This document shows positions 42,196 to 50,395 of a stretch of DNA of 64,000 nucleotides, piece by piece. A program made the position numbers and the translations under genes. How positions within the stretch are numbered: position 1 is the stretch's first letter; each line of letters starts with the position of its first letter. This DNA is from Mycobacterium paraterrae. Its GTDB lineage: Bacteria; Actinomycetota; Actinomycetes; Mycobacteriales; Mycobacteriaceae. Under the pieces are notes generated by a model that did not search any database, was not told the DNA's origin, and was given only the letters and a program-made list of their open reading frames with translations. The stretch is taken from the NCBI RefSeq assembly GCF_022430545.2, contig NZ_CP092488.2:1984001-2048000 (forward strand). Direction: 5' to 3'.

Positions 42196-43365
42196 GTGAG
42201 AATCGGTCTAATCGGCTCAGGTACGTTGGCCCGCGCGATCGCCCTTCGTGTGGTCGAGGCGGGTCACGACGTCGTGTTCAGTAACAGTCGCGGTCCTGAA
42301 ACTCTCGCCGATATCGTCGCCGACATCGGCCACCGCGCCACAGCCGGGACGGTGGCCGACGCGGGGGCGTCCGATATCGTGGTGCTTGCCGTCAACTGGA
42401 AACAGGTGTGCGAGGCGTTGGCCGCACTGCCGGCGCGTACCGGCCGGATCCTGGTCGATGCGACCAATCAGTGGGCCGACCCACCGCCGCACGCGGTTGT
42501 CGAGCAGATCCCCATCGGGGGAAGCGAATTCATCGCGGCCTTGATGCCGGACGCACACGTCATCAAAGCGTTCGACAACATGTATGGGCCCGTGATCGCC
42601 GCTGACCCGCTGACCGATCGCGGACGCCGAATATTGTTCTATGCGGGCGACCACAGTGCCGCCAAGGACCAATTCCACAGCCTCGCAGTGAGTTTGGGAT
42701 ATGCACCTGTAGACCTCGGGCCGCTGTCGATGGGACGGCTCATGCAGGTCGACGGACCGCTCACCGGACTACATGCCCTGCGCGAACCGGTAGGGCATCC
42801 GGTGAACAGCTCAGGGTCGGACGTGTGGGCGCCGAACGAACTGCCGGCCGGCGAATGGCAAGTCGACGTTGCGCATTCGTCGATCACGTTCGCGGTCAGC
42901 CATTTCTCCGTCGGTAAGGTCCGCGGCCGATTCGGCGACTTCAACGCCACGATAGAGGTAGCTGGTGGAGCAGCCCCCTCAGTGAACGCCAATATCAATG
43001 TCGCATCCGTCGATACGGGCAACGGCGCGCGTGATGAACACCTTCGCGGAGCCGACTTCTTCGACGTGGCAAACCATCCCACGGCGCGGTTCACTTCGAC
43101 CTCCGTTCACCGACTCAACAGTGATTACCGTGTCGCAGGCGACTTTCAACTCGCGGGCATCACCAAACCGGTCGAGTTGTTCCTGACTTTCAACGGACTG
43201 AGTGCGGGAATGAATCGTGGGCCTGTCGCCGGCTTCCAAGCGTCCGCTTCTCTGGATCGCAGGGATTTCGGGATCACAATAAACACGCCATTAGATAGCG
43301 GAGGACTGGCAATCGGTCACACGGTCGCCCTGAGTCTGGATATGCAGGCCGTCAGAGCCGGTTGA
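42196..43365 (+). CDS. fusion: F420-dependent NADP reductase-like domain + YceI domain
   Basis: 389 residues. Residues 1 to about 200 form a Rossmann domain of the NADPH-dependent F420 reductase family (RIGLIGSGTLARAIALRVVEAGHDVVFSNSRG, ILVDATNQW, KAFDNMYG). Residues about 215-389 form a YceI-like lipocalin (WQVDVAHSSITFAVSHFSVGKVRGRFGDF, FDVANHPTARFTS, DFGITINTPLDSGGLAIG), a fold that binds isoprenoid quinones or lipids. No signal peptide, so it is cytoplasmic, unlike most YceI proteins. I do not recall this combination as a described system. The join may shuttle electrons between NADPH/F420 and a lipid-like ligand (inference). Confidence 0.85.
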   Translation: MRIGLIGSGTLARAIALRVVEAGHDVVFSNSRGPETLADIVADIGHRATAGTVADAGASDIVVLAVNWKQVCEALAALPARTGRILVDATNQWADPPPHAVVEQIPIGGSEFIAALMPDAHVIKAFDNMYGPVIAADPLTDRGRRILFYAGDHSAAKDQFHSLAVSLGYAPVDLGPLSMGRLMQVDGPLTGLHALREPVGHPVNSSGSDVWAPNELPAGEWQVDVAHSSITFAVSHFSVGKVRGRFGDFNATIEVAGGAAPSVNANINVASVDTGNGARDEHLRGADFFDVANHPTARFTSTSVHRLNSDYRVAGDFQLAGITKPVELFLTFNGLSAGMNRGPVAGFQASASLDRRDFGITINTPLDSGGLAIGHTVALSLDMQAVRAG

Positions 43366-43412
43366 CCTTCTTGGCCGACTCCATCGAGCGAGGACAGCCA
43401 TCGCGGTATCCC

Positions 43413-43443
43413 GTTAATATGGATATACAGCATCTACATTAAC
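43413..43443. promoter_or_regulatory. GTTAAT / ATTAAC inverted arms upstream of prpD-like gene
   Basis: Arms at 43413-43418 and 43438-43443 separated by 19 bp, within an otherwise gene-free 260 bp region. Possible operator; low certainty. Confidence 0.3.
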
Positions 43444-43627
43444 GTGTACCATTGGTTCTACGAAGCCCTGGTGCGTCACCACGCGAGCTTGAACGGCCCG
43501 AGTGAAAGCCGTTGAGCGCGAGCGTTGTCACGAGCATCGAGCGGAAGGGACGATTCATGGACTCACAAGTGCTAGGCGAAGCTTGCCTCGACCGGCGCCG
43601 GATAGTCAGCGCGGCGGGGGAGTCATC

Positions 43628-45037
43628 ATGAAGGTGAACACTTCCACCGTCGACGCGCTGGCGCGGTTTGTAGTGTCCGCTGAGTCCGAGGATCTGAGTC
43701 CGTCGGCACGCGACGCGCTCAAGCGCAATGTGCTCGACAGCCTGGCATGCGCCATCGGCGCCCTCGACGGTGAACTCATCGCTGACATTCGTTCCCAGAC
43801 CGAACAATTCAGCAGTGCGCCCACCGCGACGCTGGTCGGCGGCGGCCGCGTCTCAGTCGACCAGGCGGCGTTCTTCAACACGGTCCTGGTCCGCTACCCG
43901 GACCTTCTCGACACCTATCTCACGCCCGGCGGTCTGTGCCACCCCGCCGACAATTTCGGCACCGTGCTCGCAGTCGCTGAACATGTGGGGGCTCGCGGGT
44001 CCGAATTCCTGCTCGCGCTGGCTCTCGCGTATGAGGTCCAGTGCCGCTTCAGCGCCCAGGTTCCGCTGATGGCGCAGGGGCTCAATCATGCGCTGCAACT
44101 TGCCATGTCGACGAGCGCGGGTTCCGCGCGGCTGCTCGGTCTCGACGCGCACGCGACGGCAAACGCCATAGCCGCAACGACCGTGGATAACGTGTCACTG
44201 GCTGCAGTACATGCCGAGCCGGTGTCGAATTGGAAAGGGATCTCACCGGCGATCACCGGCATGCGCGCGGTCTACGTGACCATGTTGGCCTCCCGCGGCA
44301 TCACCGGGCCACACGCCGTGTTCGACGGCCCCAACGGGCTCGACCGTCTGCTTGATCAGCATGTCGACTTCGAGGTAAACGATCGCCGGCTCGACAGTGT
44401 CGAGCAGACGTACCTCAAGCAGTACTGCTCACTCATCCACGGCCAAGCGGTAATTGACGCCGTGTTGGCCCTGTGCTCGGAATACCGGTTACGAGACGAA
44501 GACGTCGACACGATCACCGTCGATGTCTTCCAAGGGGCATTCGACTTCGCGGGCGGCGGCTTGTACGGCCCAAAAGACCACGCTGACACCAAGGAGCAGG
44601 CTGACTACAACCTCAAGTACCTCAGTGCGGTGGCCGTAGTCGACGGCGCGGTCGGACCAGCCCAGCTCGAGACGGAGCGGGTCCGCCGCCCCGATGTTCA
44701 GCGGATGATGCAGCGGGTCACCGTGCGCCCCGCCGACGATTTGACCGACGCCTACCCGCGGCGCACCGCAGTTCGTGTACACCTGAGCACACGCGACGGC
44801 CGCACGTTTGATCGAGAGCAAGACGACTTCGAAGGGTCACCGACCCGACCGTTTAATTGGGACAAGGTGGTCGAGAAATTTCATTGGCTGGCCGAGCCTT
44901 TCAGCGATCGGGCGCTGCGCGACGACATCATCGCCGGCGTCGACGCCATCGATTCGATCCCGGTCAGCGAGCTCGCCAGCCTGTTAGGCAAGATCAGTCG
45001 AACGCCGCTGCGGGAACGCACCCGCCACCGCCTCTGA
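43628..45037 (+). CDS. MmgE/PrpD family protein (2-methylcitrate dehydratase-like)
   Basis: 469 residues; GGGGGAG precedes the ATG. The N-terminal helical domain (RNVLDSLACAIGAL) and the CHPADNFGTVLAVAEH active-site region match PrpD/MmgE, including the His-Pro-x-Asp. The late domain has KDHADTKEQADYNLKYLSAVA, also conserved. PrpD dehydrates 2-methylcitrate; other members act on different tricarboxylates or as decarboxylases (cis-aconitate). It heads a plus-strand run with two nitronate monooxygenases, a tautomerase and an SDR, so its true substrate may differ from methylcitrate. Confidence 0.87.
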   Translation: MKVNTSTVDALARFVVSAESEDLSPSARDALKRNVLDSLACAIGALDGELIADIRSQTEQFSSAPTATLVGGGRVSVDQAAFFNTVLVRYPDLLDTYLTPGGLCHPADNFGTVLAVAEHVGARGSEFLLALALAYEVQCRFSAQVPLMAQGLNHALQLAMSTSAGSARLLGLDAHATANAIAATTVDNVSLAAVHAEPVSNWKGISPAITGMRAVYVTMLASRGITGPHAVFDGPNGLDRLLDQHVDFEVNDRRLDSVEQTYLKQYCSLIHGQAVIDAVLALCSEYRLRDEDVDTITVDVFQGAFDFAGGGLYGPKDHADTKEQADYNLKYLSAVAVVDGAVGPAQLETERVRRPDVQRMMQRVTVRPADDLTDAYPRRTAVRVHLSTRDGRTFDREQDDFEGSPTRPFNWDKVVEKFHWLAEPFSDRALRDDIIAGVDAIDSIPVSELASLLGKISRTPLRERTRHRL

Positions 45038-45067
45038 CGAGAATCAGAACCGAGGAGGTCGAACATC

Positions 45068-46051
45068 ATGACACTGCCCACCCGATTCACCGCACATTTC
45101 GGGGTCAGGCACCCGATTGCGTTGGCGCCCATGGCGACGGTGTCCGACTGGAAGCTCGCCCGCGCGGTCGCCGACGCCGGTGGCCTAGGAATTCTGGGCG
45201 CTGGCTATGGCACACAACCCTGGCTCGACGACCAGCTCGCGACGGGACCAATCGACGGGCTCGGTGTCGGCTTCATCACCTGGGCACTCGGGGACCATCC
45301 TGAAAACTTGGCGAAGGTCATCGACCGGCGACCCGCCGCGATCGTGTTGTCCTTTGGAGACGAGAGTACGTTTGCGCCGACCATTCGCGGCGCGGGCATC
45401 CCGCTGATCTGCCAGATCCAGACGCTCGAGCAGCTTGGCCGAGCCATCGACATCGGCGCCGACGCCGTCATTGCCCAGGGTGGAGAAGCCGGCGGCCACG
45501 GGATGGCGCACCGGTCCAGCTTTACCCTGATCCCAGAGGTGGCCGACCTGCTCGACCGCTACGCCCCCGATACCCTGTTGCTCGCCGCGGGCGGCGTCGC
45601 TGACGGCCGCTCCCTGGCTGCCGCGCTCGCGCTCGGCGCCGACGGAGCTGTGATCGGGACACGATTCTGGGCCGCGGCAGAGTCGCCAATTCCGCTGGCC
45701 GCCAAGAAACATGCACTCGCTGCCTCCGGTGACGACACCGTCCGTCAGAACGCGCTCGACATCGTTCGTCAGCTCGAATGGCCCGCGCCCTACACCATCC
45801 GCACGTTGCGCAATAGCTTCACCGACCGGTGGCATGGCAATGAAGACGAGTTGCGTGCCGACATCGACGCGCAACGCACCCGCTTCCTCAACGCCAGGCG
45901 GGACGAAGATTACGACTTCGCCGACGTGGTCGTTGGAGAAGCGGTCGGTCAGATCCGCGAGGTGCAGCCCGTCGCGGCGATCATCGACGAGATGGTCGCC
46001 ACCGCGAGCCAAATTCTCAACCGCCACACGCCGGAACACGAAACAGTCTGA
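45068..46051 (+). CDS. nitronate monooxygenase (2-nitropropane dioxygenase-like)
   Basis: 327 residues preceded by GAGGAGGT-like signals (CCGAGGAGGTC). TIM-barrel FMN enzyme with IALAPMATVSDWKLARAVADAGGLGILGAGY, ADAVIAQGGEAGGHG and LAAGGVADGRSLAAALALGADGAVIGTRF. FMN-dependent nitronate monooxygenases oxidise nitronates such as propionate-3-nitronate to aldehydes or ketones plus nitrite. It is separated from the decarboxylase-like gene by 17 bp. Confidence 0.88.
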   Translation: MTLPTRFTAHFGVRHPIALAPMATVSDWKLARAVADAGGLGILGAGYGTQPWLDDQLATGPIDGLGVGFITWALGDHPENLAKVIDRRPAAIVLSFGDESTFAPTIRGAGIPLICQIQTLEQLGRAIDIGADAVIAQGGEAGGHGMAHRSSFTLIPEVADLLDRYAPDTLLLAAGGVADGRSLAAALALGADGAVIGTRFWAAAESPIPLAAKKHALAASGDDTVRQNALDIVRQLEWPAPYTIRTLRNSFTDRWHGNEDELRADIDAQRTRFLNARRDEDYDFADVVVGEAVGQIREVQPVAAIIDEMVATASQILNRHTPEHETV

Positions 46052-46068
46052 CGCGAAGGACCACAGCG

Positions 46069-46461
46069 ATGCCCTTGATATACGTCGACCTCATCGAAGG
46101 TCGTGCACCCGAGGCCATCCGGGTATTGCTCGATGCGGTCCATGATGCGGTCGTCGAGGCATTCGGCGTACCCGTCCGCGACCGCTACCAAGTGGTACGT
46201 ACCCATCCGACTCACGAAGTCGTCGCCTGGGATACCGGTTTGGGAATCGATCGATCCGATTCCCTCGTAATTGTGCACGTCGTGAGCAGGAGGCGTACTG
46301 CGACCATGAAACAGCGGTTTTACCAACTGCTCAGCGACAACCTGGCCACCCGGTGCGCACTCGACCCGAGCGACTTGATCGTGTCGATCTCTGAAAATGG
46401 CGACGAGGACTGGTCTTTCGGACACGGACGGGCTCAGTTCCTGACCGGGGAGCTGAGTTGA
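46069..46461 (+). CDS. malonate semialdehyde decarboxylase-like tautomerase
   Basis: 130 residues. After Met removal Pro1 is the N-terminus. Numbering from it, Asp37, Arg73 and Arg75 are present, which are the residues known for malonate semialdehyde decarboxylase of the tautomerase superfamily. LIEGRAPEAIRVLLDAVHDA, DTGLG and the C-terminal DEDWSFGHGRAQFLTGEL also match what I recall of that family. Expected reaction: malonate semialdehyde to acetaldehyde and CO2. Flanked by two nitronate monooxygenases, one of whose known products is malonate semialdehyde (from 3-nitropropionate). Confidence 0.85.
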   Translation: MPLIYVDLIEGRAPEAIRVLLDAVHDAVVEAFGVPVRDRYQVVRTHPTHEVVAWDTGLGIDRSDSLVIVHVVSRRRTATMKQRFYQLLSDNLATRCALDPSDLIVSISENGDEDWSFGHGRAQFLTGELS

Positions 46462-46509
46462 AGGCTGCCAACAAGCATCAGGGATAAAGGAGAAAGTGAG
46501 GCTGACGCG

Positions 46510-47529
46510 TTGCTCGACGACTTCGCGATGTCTATTCCGCTTGTCGCTGCACCCATGTCAGGTGGACCGACGACTCCGCAAATGGTCATCGCCGCCGCGC
46601 GCGCCGGAGGCCTGGGTACACTTGCCGCCGGTTACAAGACGGTGGGCGATCTCGAGGCGCAAATCGCTCAGGTCAGCGCAGAGGGAATCGCGTTCGGAGT
46701 CAACGTATTCGCGCCGAACCCATTGCCCGTCGACCGTGATGCCTACCGTCGCTACGCCGCATTGATACGACAGCGTGCCGAGCGGTTCGGTGTGGAGCTG
46801 CCCCCGGAACCGATCGAGGACACCGACGGCTACGACGCCAAGATCGACCTGCTTCTCGACGACCCAGTGCCGATGGTGTCGTTCACCTTTGGCATCCCCG
46901 CACAAGACGTCATCGCGAGATTGCGTCACGCGGGCAGTGTCGTCGCCCAGACGGTAACCACAGGAGCAGAAGCGGCGCGAGCACAGGCTGCAGGGGTGGA
47001 CGTGCTGATCGGACAAGCCCCCGCCGCGGGCGGGCATTCGGCGACACTGTCACCGTTGGCCGAACCCGCGCGGATCGGCATTGTCGAGCTGGTCCACGAA
47101 CTCCGGTCACAGACGTCACTGCCGGTGATCGTGGCAGGTGGACTGGCCACCGCTGACTCCGTTGCCGACGTCATCAGGGCGGGGGCGACCGCCGCGGCAG
47201 TCGGCACAGTGCTGCTGCGGTCGGACGAGAGCGGCGCCTCCTCGACATACCAGGCGGCACTCGCTGATCCGGCACGCACAGAGACCGTGGTGACCCATTG
47301 CTTCTCCGGACGCCCCGCACGAGGACTACGAAACGGATTCATCGACACCTTCGACGCCGACGCGCCCTTTGGCTATCCCGCGATACACCATCTCACCAGC
47401 CCATTGCGCAAAGCGGCGGCGGCAGCAGGTCAACCCGAGCTGGTAAATCTGTGGGCAGGCCGAGGTTATCGGCATGCCACCGCCGAATCCACCGCTGACA
47501 TCCTGCGCCGACTGGCCGCCCGACTGTGA
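46510..47529 (+). CDS. nitronate monooxygenase, second copy
   Basis: 339 residues, probably from the TTG at 46510 (AAAGGAG about a dozen bases upstream); ATG 46528 is the alternative. FMN-binding barrel with LVAAPMSGGPTTPQMVIAAARAGGLGTLAAGYKT, VDVLIGQAPAAGGHSAT and VIVAGGLATADSVADVIRAGATAAAVGTVLL. Compared with the first copy, the Ala-Gln-Gly-Gly-Glu-Ala-Gly-Gly-His stretch reads Gly-Gln-Ala-Pro-Ala-Ala-Gly-Gly-His, so the two are paralogues with different active-site loops, perhaps acting on different nitronates. Confidence 0.87.
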   Translation: MLDDFAMSIPLVAAPMSGGPTTPQMVIAAARAGGLGTLAAGYKTVGDLEAQIAQVSAEGIAFGVNVFAPNPLPVDRDAYRRYAALIRQRAERFGVELPPEPIEDTDGYDAKIDLLLDDPVPMVSFTFGIPAQDVIARLRHAGSVVAQTVTTGAEAARAQAAGVDVLIGQAPAAGGHSATLSPLAEPARIGIVELVHELRSQTSLPVIVAGGLATADSVADVIRAGATAAAVGTVLLRSDESGASSTYQAALADPARTETVVTHCFSGRPARGLRNGFIDTFDADAPFGYPAIHHLTSPLRKAAAAAGQPELVNLWAGRGYRHATAESTADILRRLAARL

Positions 47530-47583
47530 TCCGCGGGATCGGACGTGCGAGGCCTTTCGGCCCGACCGACATAGGAGGTACTC

Positions 47584-48318
47584 GTGGCTGAACCCTCGAA
47601 GGTTATTGCGATCACCGGTGCCAGTGGGGGGATCGGTGCCGCCACGGCTCGGCTGCTCGCGCAACGCGGTCATCGCGTCGTGCTTGGCGCGCGGCGGCGG
47701 GACCGCCTCGAAGCGCTCAAGGAGAGCTTGCAGGCAGCCGGAGCGGAAGTGGACGTGGCAGTCACCGATGTTCGGCAACGAGGCGATCACATCCGCCTCG
47801 CAGAACTCGCCCAGAGCCGATTCGGCCGACTCGATGTCTGGATAGGCAACGCCGGGATCGGGCCCGTCTCGGCTCTCGATGACCTGCGCGTCGAAGACTG
47901 GGACGGGATGGTGGCTGTGAACCTCAGCGGGCTGCTGTACGGAATCGCCACGGCGCTGCCCATTTTCCGGGCCCAGGACAGTGGCCAGTTTGTTCATGTC
48001 ATCTCCACGGCGGCGTACCGGACCGTGCCGGGCCAGGCGGTGTATGCCGCCACTAAAGCCGCGGCTCGCACGCTAACTGATGGGCTGCGACAAGAAGCCG
48101 GTCCAACGATCCGCGTCGCGATGGTCTCGCCGGGTTTTGTCAATACCGATTTCGTCGATTCGGTACCGGACGATCAGGTCAGGGCCGACATGACCGCTCG
48201 CCGAGACGAATTGGCGCTCGATCCGGCAGCGGTCGCGCACGCTATTGCGTATGCGATCGAGCAGCCGGCTGATGTCGATGTCAACGAACTCGTCATCCGT
48301 TCCACGGCGCAGAAATAG
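47584..48318 (+). CDS. SDR family NAD(P)-dependent oxidoreductase
   Basis: 244 residues from a GTG right after ATAGGAGGTACTC. VIAITGASGGIGAATARLLAQRG binds the nucleotide, NAGIGP is present, and the catalytic Ser (VISTAAY) and Tyr-Ala-Ala-Thr-Lys are intact. PGFVNTDF near the end is the usual substrate loop. Probably oxidises or reduces the aldehyde/alcohol formed by this operon (inference). Confidence 0.88.
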   Translation: MAEPSKVIAITGASGGIGAATARLLAQRGHRVVLGARRRDRLEALKESLQAAGAEVDVAVTDVRQRGDHIRLAELAQSRFGRLDVWIGNAGIGPVSALDDLRVEDWDGMVAVNLSGLLYGIATALPIFRAQDSGQFVHVISTAAYRTVPGQAVYAATKAAARTLTDGLRQEAGPTIRVAMVSPGFVNTDFVDSVPDDQVRADMTARRDELALDPAAVAHAIAYAIEQPADVDVNELVIRSTAQK

Positions 48319-48367
48319 CGCAAAGTATCTGCGCTGCAACGCCATCGAAACCGCCAGGCGCCGATGG

Positions 48368-49051
48368 TCATGGCAGGGGCTGATCGACGACTGGTCCGAG
48401 CAGGGTGTTGGTGAGTGCATCGACAACCACTTCTAGACTCTCGCGTAACCGCGCGCTGTTGAGCGTCGCAGCGAGATCGCCATTTCCGGCTACTACTGCA
48501 CGCGCGATCGTCACGCGCTGTTCCAAGGCGCGACGGATTCGGTCGGGTTTGTCGTGTGAAAGGCGTCGCAGTCGAGCGAGTCGGACGTTGAGTTCCTCGA
48601 GCATCGTTGCCAGTATCGGGTTTTGGCAAGCCTTTCCGAGAGCAGCGTCGAAGGAAGTGGTGAGTTCGTACGCACGCTCGGGCCCGGCGGACGCAGCCAG
48701 CGCCAGGTCGAGCTCTTCAGCGATTGACGCGAAAAGGTGCCCAGTTGGTCCTCGAGCAGCCAAAGCCAGCGCGTAGCTCTCCAGTGCTTCGCGCGCTTGA
48801 TAGAGATGCACGGCGGTTTCGATCGACACCGGGGCCACCACGGCGCTACGCCCGGGAGCTTGCTCGACCAGCCCTTCCCTGCGAAGGCGTGCCAATGCCT
48901 CGCGCAGGGGAGTCCGGCTGACAGTCAGCCGGGCGGCCAGATCAACTTCGCCGAGGACGGCTCCCGGCTCGAGCGTCCATTCGTCGATCCAGGTGCGAAG
49001 CCGACGGTAAGCGGACTCGGTTTGTTCGCGGTCACGGGTCATCGCTATCAT
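48368..49051 (-). CDS. GntR family regulator (FadR/FCD subfamily)
   Basis: 227 residues; ATG 49042 is an alternative start. N-terminal winged helix (SAYRRLRTWIDEWTLEPGAVLGEVDLAARLTVSRTPLREALARLRREGLV) and a C-terminal all-helical FCD domain (LYQAREALESYALALAARG onwards), which often binds a metal and a carboxylate effector. Divergent from the CMD gene. TGTATACA directly upstream of its start suggests autorepression. Confidence 0.88.
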   Translation of the reverse strand: MIAMTRDREQTESAYRRLRTWIDEWTLEPGAVLGEVDLAARLTVSRTPLREALARLRREGLVEQAPGRSAVVAPVSIETAVHLYQAREALESYALALAARGPTGHLFASIAEELDLALAASAGPERAYELTTSFDAALGKACQNPILATMLEELNVRLARLRRLSHDKPDRIRRALEQRVTIARAVVAGNGDLAATLNSARLRESLEVVVDALTNTLLGPVVDQPLP

Positions 49052-49107
49052 TGTATACAGACTGCATGCAGTAGTCGTCTTTGGTCGATGTCCAGGTGTC
49101 GACCTGG
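49052..49107. promoter_or_regulatory. palindromes in the GntR/CMD divergent region
   Basis: TGTATACA (49052-49059), CTGCATGCAG (49062-49071) and CCAGGTGTCGACCTGG (49092-49107; arms CCAGGT / ACCTGG) are all in 56 bp between the two starts. TGTATACA fits the general GntR half-site style; the others may bind the same or another regulator. Confidence 0.5.
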
Positions 49108-49120
49108 AAGAGGAGGTCTT

Positions 49121-49693
49121 GTGGCGAAACCACAGCCCTACCGCGCAACCGTCGCGGTACCGCTGCCTGAGCACGAGGTGGCGCGCGAGGTCGTCGGGGC
49201 CGACTACGACCCGCTCACGACGCTGAACGTGATGCGGATGATGGCGGGGACCGGCGACATGTTCACCGGGTTGGTCGGCATGGTGCGTGCCGTGTTCGGT
49301 GCCGAGGGCATTGACGCGCGCCACCGCGAGGTGATCATCCTGCGAGCAGCCGTCGTCCTCGACAGCCCCTACGAGTGGCAGGCCAACGAGAAGATGGCTG
49401 CCAACGCCGGCTTGACGCCGGCAGAGATCGACGCCATCGCCGCGGACGGTGCCGTGCGGGGAATCGCCGACGACTACGTGCTGCTGTGCCGCGCCGCCGA
49501 CGAAATGTACGGCGCCACACATACTCTGGCCGACGACACCCTTTCCGGTCTCCTGGAGACCTTCGGTGCCGATCTGACGCGCAAGTACATTACGACAATC
49601 GCTTGGTTCAGCCTGCTCAGTCTCTTCCTGAACGCGACCCGCGTTCCCTTGGAGACCACCGACAAGATCGGCGACCGGACGTCACCGCTGTGA
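49121..49693 (+). CDS. carboxymuconolactone decarboxylase-family (AhpD-like) protein
   Basis: 190 residues from a GTG after AGGAGGTCTT. The central EVIILRAAVVLDSPYEWQANEKMAANAGLTPAEIDAI is the CMD core, but the redox Cys pair of AhpD and the usual His are absent (the motif reads YEWQAN). Such proteins act as non-redox lactone decarboxylases or have unknown roles. Coupled to the NIPSNAP gene by a GTGA overlap. Confidence 0.85.
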   Translation: MAKPQPYRATVAVPLPEHEVAREVVGADYDPLTTLNVMRMMAGTGDMFTGLVGMVRAVFGAEGIDARHREVIILRAAVVLDSPYEWQANEKMAANAGLTPAEIDAIAADGAVRGIADDYVLLCRAADEMYGATHTLADDTLSGLLETFGADLTRKYITTIAWFSLLSLFLNATRVPLETTDKIGDRTSPL

Positions 49694-50367
49694 ATCAGCG
49701 CGTGAGCAAACCGGTCGAAATCACCGGGGACGACGTCAGCCCCGCCGAGCAGGCGCTCCGCTACGAACTGACCACCTTGGCCTTTCGACTGCCAGATGCC
49801 GCCGCTGCGAAAACCGGCATCGACCCGTGGCTGACGTCGTCGGACGCCCGAGGTCGCCTGCTCGGCAAATGGGAGGCCGAACATGGCGTTCTCGGGCGCA
49901 TCTATGTGCTGCGCGAATTCAAGGACGACGCTGAGTTGGCCGCCGAGCGGATGCGCGCGGCGCGCAGTTCCCGGCCGTTCGGCGCCGGCAACCACCTCAC
50001 CGACCTGACGATGCAGAGCTTCGCACCGTTTCCTTTCATGCCGCGAGTCACCACGGGTGAGTTCGGCTCGGTCTATGAAATCCGGGACTATCACCTCGTC
50101 CCCGGCGGTATACCCGCGACTATCGAAGGTTGGCGAATCAAACTTCCAGGCCGCCATCTCGTTGATCCGATTGCCGTCGTCATGTATGCGCTCGACGGGC
50201 CAGCGCGCATCGTCCACATCTGGCCGTTTCCGGGGCTCGACGAGCGAGTAGCCGTCCGCCAGCGCCTCGTCGACGCGGGCATGTGGCCACCGCCGGGCGG
50301 CCCCGAACACATCTTGCAGGCCACCTCCACGATGGCTTGGCCGCTGCCCGACTCACCCCTGCACTAG
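49690..50367 (+). CDS. NIPSNAP family protein (two repeats)
   Basis: 225 residues. Two NIPSNAP-like ferredoxin-fold modules: about 20-105 (LRYELTTLAFRLPDAAAAKTG, LGRIYVLREFKDDAELA) and about 115-220 (SVYEIRDYHLVPGGIPATIEGW, ARIVHIWPFPGLDERVAVRQRLVDAGMWPP). Function is unknown in bacteria; often found in aromatic or alkane catabolic clusters. The GTG overlaps the CMD stop. Confidence 0.8.
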   Translation: MNQRVSKPVEITGDDVSPAEQALRYELTTLAFRLPDAAAAKTGIDPWLTSSDARGRLLGKWEAEHGVLGRIYVLREFKDDAELAAERMRAARSSRPFGAGNHLTDLTMQSFAPFPFMPRVTTGEFGSVYEIRDYHLVPGGIPATIEGWRIKLPGRHLVDPIAVVMYALDGPARIVHIWPFPGLDERVAVRQRLVDAGMWPPPGGPEHILQATSTMAWPLPDSPLH

Positions 50368-50395
50368 GCGTCGTTACAGAGCGGCGAGAGGTGCG

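Noticed and set aside
42196..43365. Possibility that the F420-reductase and YceI domains are two genes
   Set aside because: One uninterrupted frame; no internal start with a ribosome binding site was seen near the junction at about residue 205-215.
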